From contig CATNEN010000011.1 in assembly GCA_950097015.1 (NCBI GenBank), forward strand, positions 6,340,001-6,404,000: a stretch of DNA of 64,000 nucleotides, written 5' to 3'. Of this stretch, positions 53,538 to 62,900 are shown one piece after another. The stretch is from Macrostomum hystrix (Eukaryota > Platyhelminthes > Macrostomidae). A program made the position numbers and the translations under genes. How positions within the stretch are numbered: position 1 is the stretch's first letter; each line of letters opens with the position of its first letter. Below the pieces are notes generated by a model. It searched no databases, had not been told where the DNA came from, and saw only the letters and a program-made list of their open reading frames with translations.

Positions 53538-56500
53538 TTACAAAAAATGCGTGATCGATTTGGCATCGCTAGAAAAGCACGAGGTCAGGCTGAACAGGCG
53601 CAGTCGATTCTCAACCACCGGCTCCTCGTCATCCTCTTCGTCGTAGGAAGACGAACCAGACGAGCTGTCGTCGGCTAGAAGCGAACGAATATGCCTCTGA
53701 CCGGAACAGGTAGCCAGGACTGGGCAGGCCGAGTTGGGGCACAGCGACACCGAATTGCAAGCGTCGGCGTGAACCGTCCATTCGGCGCAGTGATCAATCT
53801 CACTGTTCGTAGCCTTTGGCGGTGTTTTCAAATCGAACACTCGCACCTGGCCAGTGAAGCACGGGCTAATCAGAAATCTACCAGTGGGATCTAGGTCGAA
53901 CTGCATCCGTTGATTCGTTGCTACAATGCGTCGCATTGTGGCCAGAATGATGCCCGGGAAGCGTACGTCCCAACAGTGAATTTCTGGATCCTTTCTGCCG
54001 CCGCTGTACAGTAAATTTCCGCAAGGCGAAAACTGCAGCTGAGTGACACCGCCGAGCTGCATTGAGTATAGGACGGTTTAGAGGTTACCTTGCGCCGTGT
54101 GCTTTAGGGGTAGGCCCTCCCTCATGGGCGTAAATAGCATGAGAAACCGCCAAGCCTCTCGTCAACGGCTGCGCCCCAAATGAATGTGGCCTCGCCGCGG
54201 ATTTGAGCTCATAGACCTTGTTTTCGCTCCCCAACCAAATCCTGAATTTGATTACACCTGTCCTAACGAGGCCAGAATGTGCAGCTGACCACAGCGGCAT
54301 CTGAAAGTTATGCTAAGTCCATGGTCTGCGGGACGCCACGCCCATCATTTGATTACACTAGACCTGCAGCCAGCGAGGAGGCAATTCTGCCAATTTAGCT
54401 GACTACTGAGCACACACGCACAGGTATATACATCTGCCCTGACTTTCTCATCGTCAGGCAGTGTGCTCTCTCACTGTGCCTTGGAGGCTGGCCCACAAGA
54501 GCATAAATCGCACGACAAGCCCCCAGCCTTCTTTCCGAGGCTGCGCCCCAAATGAAAGTGGTCTCGCCGCGGAATCGAGCTGAGGGACCTTGGTGCGAGA
54601 GGCAAAGGCGACCCCCCCGACCCCCGGAAACCACCCATAATTACCCAAGCAAAGTCTGGCACCCATTTAACATGGGTGAATTGAAGCAATTCTGAGTTTA
54701 GTGTCGCGTTAAAGAGCACGCATTGTTCCAGTGAAGTCCGGAATCGAACCCCTGACCTTCGAGTCGTTAGTCTGACGCTTCAACTATTTATTGAGATTCT
54801 ATTTAGGCCGACTTTCCAGGAAATAATAAGAAAATGTACCAAAGTTGAAGCACAGATGAACGGCAATCGCCAAAACATATACTCAGTCTCACCTGGCCCC
54901 TCATACAGGCGAGCATAGAGCCAGGCTCAGCGAATAGGCACACTGTACGATTATAGCTGCCGCAGGCATAGACCCCAGGCCTGGCAGGTGTGCAGGCCAG
55001 CGCGGCGATGATGCCGCCCTGGCTGGGCTTGACACCGACTCGAGGCCGCCTCTCGGACTGCTTGCCGGGCCGGTGAACGTCGAAGACGCGCAGGTGACGC
55101 TCGAAGCCGCAGTACAAACGGGCGCCATCTGAGCTGAACGCCACACTGTAGGGAGCCTGTGGTGCAGATTGAAAACCCGTCATAACCAGGGCTAGGCATC
55201 GCTGCATGTTTTAACTTATTGAAGTTAAAAGCATTAAAGAGAAAACCAACAGTTAACTTTAACTTCCGTTAAAACAGGAAAATTAACGGAAGTTAACAGA
55301 ATTTAATGAACTAAACTAATTTTTTAATTTATTTAAATCGACTTATTACAGATACTCATCCAGCACCAGGCTAACGCCACTGAGCTTTTACGCAACAGCG
55401 ATTGTTATTATAGAAATAAAGAAAATAATTCCAGAAATAAAAGAAGCTTCCCAGTTTTTCTATTTTCCGGAGAGAAAAAAACACTTTTGGAAAATCTGGA
55501 AAAACTATTAACGGACCACACCACCCGTTAATACCCGAAAAAGGTAAATCTGGCCCGTTAAAAGTAGGAAAAAAGTAACGCTTAATAGCAGATTAACGCT
55601 AAGTCAGGTTAACGGATTAACCAGACTAATGCCCAAAACTGGTCATAAAATGAGGAAGATAGATGTAATGAATAAGCCTCACCTGTAGCTCATCCAGGTG
55701 ATTGTATGGCGCATAATGAGCTCTAACTTGTCCGGTGAACGCGTCCCATAGGCGTACAGGACTATCGCGCGAGCAGGCGGCCAGACAGCAGGTGTCTGGA
55801 TCGCTTGAGTTCATGCTCGGATACCTGGACACAAGCGGGACTCAGTAGCGTAGAATGGCAGTTTTATTATTAGTTTTGTATGATAGTTCAGTAAAGCAGC
55901 AGGCAACGCACCAACACATATCGTAGATAAGATCGGACTCCTGCATGCTGAGAACAGGCTGCCAGCCACCAGCAGCAGCTTCGTCAGCGTCGGAACGGGG
56001 CATGTTGAATAGTCTCAGCTGATTATCAGCCGAATTAGTCAACAGGCAGAGACCGTCTGGAGAAAATTTACAGCCTCGAAAGTAGTTCTCCTGTCTAGTT
56101 AGAGTGAAAGCAGACAGCTCTGCTGGCGGACTAGAGCTGCTGGGCTGCAGCGAGGTGTACAGCACTGGAATCGCTGACTGCAAGGATTCATCCGCCTCCG
56201 CATTCCTTGACTGGGCATCCGCCCCCGCATTCCTTGACTGGGCATCCGCCCCTGCATTCCTTGACTGGGCATCAGCCCCTGCATTCCTTGACTGGGCATC
56301 CGCCCCTGCATTCCTTGACTGGGTATCCGCCCCCGCATTCCTTGACTGGGTATCCGCCCCCGCATTCCTTGACTGGGCATCCGCCCCCGCATTCCTTGAC
56401 TGGGCATCCGCCCCGGCATTCCTTGACTGGGCATCAGCCCCTGCATTCCTTGACTGGGCATCAGCCCCTGCATTCCTTGACTGGGCATCAGCCCCGGCAT

Positions 56501-57138
56501 TCCTTGACTGAGCATCCGCCCCTGCATTCCTTAACTGGGCATCCGCCCCTGCATTCCTTGACTGGGCATCCACCCCTGCATTCCTTGACTGGGCATCCGC
56601 CCCGGCATTCCTTGACTGGGCATCAGCCCCTGCATTCCTTGACTGGGCATCCGCCCCTGCATTCCTTGACTGGGCATCCGCCCCGGCATTCCTTGACTGG
56701 GCATCAGCCCCTGCATTCCTTGACTGCGAATGTATCGCATCCTGATTAAGATTGCAAGTGTCAGCAGCGGCAGTGATTAGACTTTGATCAACAAAATCGA
56801 TATCGAGGGCGTCTAACGCCTCCAACGAAATAGCAGCCGCGGCAGCCGCCACCGAGTCAAGTCGGGACAGCTTGGCAGATGATGGCGCCGACAGATTATC
56901 ATCGGCGGCGTCTGCGCTCTCGCTGACGGACCAATCCCAGCTGAGGTCGCAGCCTCTGAAAGTTAAAAATGCAAATAGCTTGTAAGTTGTTCGAGTTTTT
57001 CTATTGCAGGTCCCTCAGTTCGAAGATACTTTAGTTTCATTGTATTTCGTTTTATAGTTTACTTAGTTAAGTCGCGATTCTGTTCCAAATCATCGCCACT
57101 AGCGGCTGTTGTTGCAGAATCAGCAGACACAGAAATCG

Positions 57139-57202
<64 letters not shown>

Positions 57203-57373
57203 GTTGGTCACATTAACCAGAGACATTTTGGTGCGAAATGGCTTAGCCCCATTGTGCCCGGCAAAGCTGCTTGAGTCGTCTTCAACAGTTTGAAATGATC
57301 CAACCGGCCTAGGAACAGCCAGGTAGTGCGAGACAAACACGGGCGACCTGGATCGCTCTTCATCGTCATCCAT
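53538..57373 (-). CDS. WRAP53: WRAP53/TCAB1-like WD-repeat protein
   Basis: WD40 protein whose relatives bind the CAB box of Cajal-body RNAs and telomerase RNA. It is 759 aa. Coding exons, minus strand: 57373-57063, 56955-55912, 55824-55683, 55156-54893, 54056-53538; phases agree. Residues about 104 to 451 come from one large exon. Family hallmarks: NYFRGCKFSPDGLCLLTNSAD, then IYDMCW; RDSPVRLWDAFTGQVRA and YNHLDE; PYSVAFSSDGARLYCGF; GGIIAALACTP and YACGSYNR; GGVTQLQFSPCGNLLYSGGR followed by KDPEIHCWDVR, TNQR and FDLDPTGRFL. The N-terminus has a (GCA)n poly-Ala tract and then a 20-copy, nine-residue repeat. The C-terminus is acidic with a Ser-rich run. An acceptor-like cttcgcttgcag ends 22 bases before the ATG. 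Confidence 0.93.
54088..54225 (-). mobile_element. tRNA-derived SINE, family 1, fragment
   Basis: Reverse-oriented fragment with tttacgcccatgaggg, ggcgcagccgttgacgaga and ccgcggcgaggccacattca. It lies in intron 4 of the WRAP53 gene, 30 bp from the last exon. Confidence 0.75.
54350..54608 (-). mobile_element. tRNA-derived SINE, family 1, 5'-truncated
   Basis: Reverse-oriented copy with the tail (gcctcctcgctggctgcagg), the body (gatgagaaagtcagggc) and the head through gagctcgattccgcggcg. Its head end abuts SINE family 2 at about 54608, suggesting insertion of one element into the other. Confidence 0.85.
54609..54792 (-). mobile_element. SINE family 2, second copy
   Basis: On the minus strand: tRNA-like head (aagcgtcagactaacgactc, aggggttcgattccgg), central ttcacccatgttaaatgggt and gggtaattatgggtggtt. 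The order is the same as in the copy at 41548-41840. Its tail is cut by the adjacent SINE-1. Confidence 0.75.
55187..55641. mobile_element. hAT-like MITE in WRAP53 intron 3
   Basis: A 455-bp element with terminal sequences cagggctaggcat and (from the other end, reversed) cagttttgggcat. These share the CAG...GGCAT pattern of hAT termini. Flanks are gtcataac (55179-55186) and gtcataaa (55642-55649), an 8-bp target duplication with one mismatch. The interior has many gttaac/ttaacgg motifs, including a hairpin at about 55255-55292, and no transposase, so it is non-autonomous. Confidence 0.65.
56189..56733 (-). repeat. 27-bp coding minisatellite in WRAP53
   Basis: Twenty tandem 27-bp units, in frame, encoding the nonapeptide SRNAGADAQ with a few substitutions (GVDAQ, LRN, GADTQ). 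It lies N-terminal to the WD repeats. The repeat keeps frame and gives apparently long ORFs in other frames and on the other strand, which are artefacts. Confidence 0.95.
57140..57201 (-). repeat. (GCA)n tract encoding poly-Ala in WRAP53
   Basis: About 20 perfect triplets, plus strand gca, read as Ala (tgc/gct phase) on the minus strand in exon 1 of the WRAP53 gene. Confidence 0.9.
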
Positions 57374-57639
57374 CGCAGCTTCCGGATTGTTCGCCTGCAA
57401 GCGAAGCGCACAGGTGTGAATTACAGTGTGATGTAAGTACATCAGTTCATGCCTCAAATCCATATAGCAGAGCTTCTAGAGTCACACAAGTGCAATAACA
57501 AACGAATTCTCATTAATTCTAACCCTAAAAAACTTTGCTAAATGATAGCTCTTTAAAATCCCCAAAAATCACTGGCAGTTTGAGGCCCTCGAAAAAATAC
57601 CAGTTGGCAGTTTTAAAATAGTGGTAGTTTAAAAATCCC

Positions 57640-57998
57640 AAATACTGGCTGCTTAAAATCCCAAATACTGGCTGCTTAAAATCCCAAATACTGGCTGTTT
57701 AAAATCCCAAGAAGTACCGACTGTTTAAAATCCCAAGAAGTACTGACTGTTTAAAATCCCAAGAAGTACTGACTTTTTTAAATCCCAAGAAGTACTGACT
57801 GTTTAAAATCCCAAGAAGTACTGACTGTTTAAAATCCCAAGAAGTACTGACTGTTTAAAATCCCAAGAAGTACCGACTGTTTAAAATCCCAAGAAGTACT
57901 GACTGTTTAAAATCCCAAGAAGTACTGACTTTTTAAAATCCCAAGAAGTACTGACTGTTTAAAATCCCAAGAAATACTGGCAATTTTGAAATCCCAAA
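57640..57998. repeat. 26-bp minisatellite upstream of WRAP53
   Basis: About 13 copies of gtttaaaatcccaagaagta + ctgact (26 bp), preceded by diverged relatives from about 57590. It lies upstream of the WRAP53 start codon, possibly in a 5' UTR intron. Confidence 0.95.
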
Positions 57999-58485
57999 AA
58001 CACTGGCTGTTTTCTAATTGCCATATTCCAATTCCAAGTTACAAATTTAGCCTAAATTAAAATCGAAATAAGAAAAAAATTAAGTGAAGTCGTCAATGAA
58101 ATTCCTAAACAAACAAAGATAGCATATGATTTGCTAAAGCAAACAAGGAGACATAAAACATACACGAACAGGCAGAGTTAATTTGGTGGGAAACTATTTT
58201 TGGCATACTAAAGCAAACACTTTTGCTAGGGAATTTCTTGGGAATTTGCGCTTTTGCGTTGCTAAAGGCTGTGACAAAAATGAATGCACAAAGTTAGTAT
58301 GCTGCAAGTTTATGAAATTTCGAAAACATATTGTTTAAGTACTTATTGCCTCATATTACTAACGCATATTCTTATTACCCGTTTAAACGAATGCCCTTGG
58401 TAAACAAACAGCAAATCATCAGTGCGACTGAGAAAAAGAAAACAAGTACAATTAATGAAAAAAACTGATAATTAACAGAAAGCTA
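57999..58485. other. AT-rich spacer, nothing recognised
   Basis: Unique AT-rich sequence between two arrays. No coding potential or element was seen. Confidence 0.6.
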
Positions 58486-58487
58486 CC

Positions 58488-59085
58488 AGTTACCTGCGAA
58501 AGCTACCAGCTACCTACCAAAGCTACCTGTTACCTACCAAAGCTACCTGTTACCTACCAAAGCTACCAATTACCTACCAAAGCTACCAGCTACCTACCAA
58601 AGCTACCAGCTACCTACCAAAGCTACCAGTTACCTACCAAAGCTACCAATTACCTACCAAAGCTACCAGCTACCTACCAAAGCTACCAGCTACCTACCAA
58701 AGCTACCTGTTACCTACCAAAGCTACCAATTACCTACCAAAGCTACCAGCTACCTACCAAAGCTACCAGCTACCTACCAAAGCTACCAGCTACCTACCAA
58801 AGCTACCAGTTACCAACCAAAGCTACCAATTACCTACCAAAGCTACCAGCTACCTACCAAAGCTACCAGCTACCTACCAAAGCTACCAGCTACCTACCAA
58901 AGCTACCAGTTACCTACCAAAGCTAGCAGTTACCTACCAAAGCTACCAGTTACCTACCAAAGCTACCAGTTACCTACCAAAGCTACCAGCTACCTACCAA
59001 AGCTAGCAGTTACCTACCAAAGCTAGCAGTTACCTACCAAAGCTACCAGTTACCTACCAAAGCGACCAGCTACCAGATACATTCC
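58488..59085. repeat. 20-bp minisatellite between the WRAP53 and Tudor genes
   Basis: About 29 copies of agctaccagttacctaccaa (20 bp), with cagc, cagt, caat and ctgt variants. On the minus strand each unit contains gtag|gtaact, an AG|GT junction with a donor-like extension. Confidence 0.95.
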
Positions 59086-59903
59086 AAAGCAAGCTGTTTT
59101 CATTCAAAGCGCATCCGAAAAAAAATTAACTAATAAGTATTTTTGATAGGGGCGGAGTCTAGAATCAAAACAAGGAAATTGTTTTTGAAGGCGGGCACAA
59201 CATAAAAATCAACGCCGTTACGCCGATATAGAATGCACGAATAAATTGGAAATGCTAAACGGAAGACCGATTGCGACGAATCTTCACACACCGGATATAC
59301 TTCGGTACGGAAGTCCTTAACTGATTTCAAATGACATAAGAAACTCAGCAGATAGAGTAAGCTGCAGTCTTTTGTGCTGTCATGCAACTCGAAAAATAAT
59401 AAAGACAACCTAATATTTTACCTCCGTGGTAGAAATACCCACATATTATTTTCAATATCTCCTTAAATATTCGACCAATCATAAAAATCCAGAACAAGGA
59501 CTGGATTTCGGAAAAGTTTCCGCTCCAACCGATAAAACAACTCCCAGAATCACAAAACGTTGAGATATTCATTTTGTAAATGTTTATATAGGATTTTTCG
59601 TTTGATTTCATAAAATGGTCATCATTAAACGAATTATGGATTCGCCGTGCTTCATCAGAGCAGTGTTAGTTGTCACTAGGGTCTTCGACAAGAACCGCTG
59701 AATATATCGACGATGCTAAAACGTCGATCCCTCAAAATTTTGAGGCTTTTCTACTGTTACTCACCACAAAACTGAGCCAGATAGGCCATGCAAAAACTGC
59801 TATTAAAAATGATACTAAAGCAAACAAAAGCGAGCTCAAAGCACTCAAGTAGTTCTCTTCAAGGAAATTTATCCGCTTCTCAAAGCAGCTTCCCGTCTAT
59901 CAG
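59086..59903. other. Intergenic with a dispersed-motif copy
   Basis: 3' flank of the Tudor gene (minus). A copy of the dispersed motif (gggtcttcgacaagaaccgc, then tgaatatatcgacgatgct) is at 59677-59720. Two minus-strand ORFs of about 90 codons (59130-59408, 59345-59611) lack recognisable domains and are not called as genes. Confidence 0.5.
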
Positions 59904-62900
59904 TCAACGGGCCGCCGGTCGCACGGTGTACACCGGCCAAGCCTCATTGCCATCGTCTTCAAGATCCACACTGACAATTTCAAAGCTTCCAACGGACTGC
60001 TTGTTGGCGCCATTTGCATTGTCAGCGTCTTGGTCCAGACGGCAGCAACAGGCTAGTGGCGGCGTACCGGCCAAATCAATATCGTCTGGCATAGGGCGAA
60101 TCAATTCCGCATTGACGTCATCAAGAAATTCGCCTTCATCGATCAGCAGAACGCCGACAGATTTGGCATGCTCCTCAACCGATTCGATTCGAATGCGGCG
60201 CCACTGCGGGCCGCTGTTCGCGGAAGTATCTCCATGGCTGAGCAGGGCGCAGCTCTTCAGCACCAGGCAGCTGCCAGCGTCGCCATTCGGGCATTCATCC
60301 GGCACTGCAGCAAGAGCCGCGGCAAGGCGAAGTCGGGCACCGGCAGCCGTTCGACGCACGTAGAACTCTCCAAGTGTGTCTTCGCAAAAAATTTTGCCAG
60401 TTATAATGTCCCCGGCAGACAAGACCAGGTTCTCCTCCTCCTCCGCTGCTGCCTGATCAGCTGACATCTTGTCGCCATTCTCGGACTCCACGATAGTATT
60501 GTCGCCATCTTCAATGGCAATCTCCTCTGCCACGGCAATATCCTCAATCAGTTGCTCATCATCAGGTCCGACTTCATCGGCAGCCTCTTTAACTTCATCG
60601 TCGTTGTTAGCTTCTTCAGCAGCGTCCTCATCGACGGCGGCGGCTTCATCGTCGGCAGCCTCACTGTCGGTTGTAATCTCCATGAGGAAGTGATTTTCGG
60701 CATTGTCCAATTCGACAACAAACTCAGGCACATCAATTGACGGCGGGCGGACGGAAACGAGCAACGGTCTGTCGCTGTCCTCGGTGCGCCTAATCAGGGC
60801 CAGGTTGGCGTCCGCTTTGAAGCGACGGCCAGCCAGACAGTCGAGTCGGCAGCGCAGGGCGAAGGCCGGCTGGCGAAACACCTCGCCAGGCGGCAGGGAA
60901 CGTAGCTGGAAGTCGCCAGATTCAACGTTGCCGTAGTCAACGAACAGCACGCAGACTGGGCTGGATGGCGAGATCACGCGGGCTCGGTACCAGGCGCCCT
61001 CGTAGATGCCCATGCAGACGTCGCCTTCCTGAATGTCGGCTAGTGGCGCAGCGTCGGGGGCGGCAGCCTCTAAAGCCTCCTGCAGGCTGGCCAGAGCTTC
61101 CTGGTCCGAGTCGCGCTGCAGCCAGACTACGGCGCCGCGCCTGTCCTCGGCCAAGTCCGCAACGACTAGCACGGAGTCGAAAGCTACGACGCCTTCGATG
61201 TCATCCTTGCTGAGGTCAAAGTCTGGAATGATGTCGCGAATCACTTCCTCAGCGATGGCATCGAATACGGCTGCGGCGTCTTCGAATTCGATCTGGCCAT
61301 CGGCGGACACCGACAAGCGGATGCTGCTAGCCTGGGCTGCATCTTCATTGTCGCCTTCAAGCTCCTCAGCCTGTTCCGTCATTGCCACCAGCAGCTCGCC
61401 CGCGTTGGATTTGAACTTGCGACCGTCCGGAGGCGGGGCCAGCTCGGCACGATAGGCAAAAGCCGGCTGGGCGAAGGTTTCGTCTGATGGCAAACGGCGA
61501 ATCTGCGGCGAGGCGAGAAAAGACGGTGCTTTATCAACTGTAAGGGACTGTTACCAATGTGTAATCACCAACTGTAGGGACTGTTACCAATGTGTAATCA
61601 CCAACTGTAAGGGACTGTTACCAATGTGTAATCACCAACTGTAGGGACTGTAACCAATGTGTAATCACCAACTGTAGGGACTGTTACCAATGTGTAATCA
61701 CCAACTGTAGGGACTGTTACCAATGTGTAATCACCAACTGTAAGGGACTGTTACCAATGTGTAATCACCAACTGTAAGGGACTGTTACCAATGTGTAATC
61801 ACCAACTGTAGGGACTGTTACCAATGTGTAATCACCAACTGTAAGGGACTGTTACCAATGTGTAATCACCAACTGTAGGGACTGTTACCAATGTGTAATC
61901 ACCAACTGTAAGGGACTGTTACCAATGTGTAATCACCAACTGTAAGGGACTGTTACCAATGTGTAATCACCAACTGTAGGGACTGTTACCAATGTGTAAT
62001 CACCAACTGTAAGGGACTGTTACCAATGTGTAATCACCAACTGTAAGGGACTGTTACCAATGTGTAATCACCAACTGTAAGGGACTGTTACCAATGTGTA
62101 ATCACCAACTGTAAGGGACTGTTACCAATGTGTAATCACCAACTGTAAGGGACTGTTACCAATGTGTAATCACCAACTGTAAGGGACTGTTACCAATGTG
62201 TAATCACCAACTGTAAGGGACTGTTACCAATGTGTAATCAGCAACTGTAAGGGACTGTTACCAATGTGTAATCATCAACTGTAAGGGACTGTTACCAATG
62301 TGTAATCACCAACTGTAAGGGACTGTTACCAATGTGTAATCATCAACTGTAAGGGACTGTTACCAATGTGTAATCATCAACTGTAAGGAACTGTTAGCAA
62401 CGGAAATGGCAATCACCTGCTGGAAGGAGCCACCAAGACTATTAGTCTCTGTATTGCCATAGTCAATGTAGGTCAGAATGGCGGTAGCAGAGTCCTGGTC
62501 AATGGATTCGACCCTTGCTCGGTACCAGGCATCCTCGTAGTGACCAATGCAAAAGTCACCGACAGCCAATTCGCCATAGAAACCGACGGACGCCGCGGCG
62601 GCAGGCTCGAGTGCTTCCAATAGTTGGTCCAGTTCAGCTTGCCGATCCGAGCGCTGAAGCCAAACTATCAGACGGCCGTTCGCGCCAACCGAAGCCACAG
62701 AAATAGTCGCGTCGAATGGACCTGAGCCCGCAATATTCTGCGGATTGGAGAGGCAGTTGTATGACTAATTTAGTTAGTGCAGGGTTGTATGACCAATTTA
62801 GTGAGTGTAGGGTTGTATGACCAATTTAGTGAATGTAGGGTTGTATGACTAATTTAGTTAGTGCAGGGTTGTATGACTAATTTAGTTAGTGCAGGGTTGT

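Noticed and set aside
56104-56749. Plus-strand and alternative minus-strand ORFs over WRAP53 exon 2
   Set aside because: They are shadows of the 27-bp coding repeat; only the SRNAGADAQ frame joins flanking WD-repeat sequence.
59130-59611. Two minus-strand ORFs of about 90 codons
   Set aside because: No recognisable domain, AT-rich, no start or splice context that sets them apart from chance.
60469-61455. Ser/Ala-rich plus-strand ORFs over the Tudor exon
   Set aside because: They are antisense shadows of the acidic linker and Tudor sequence.
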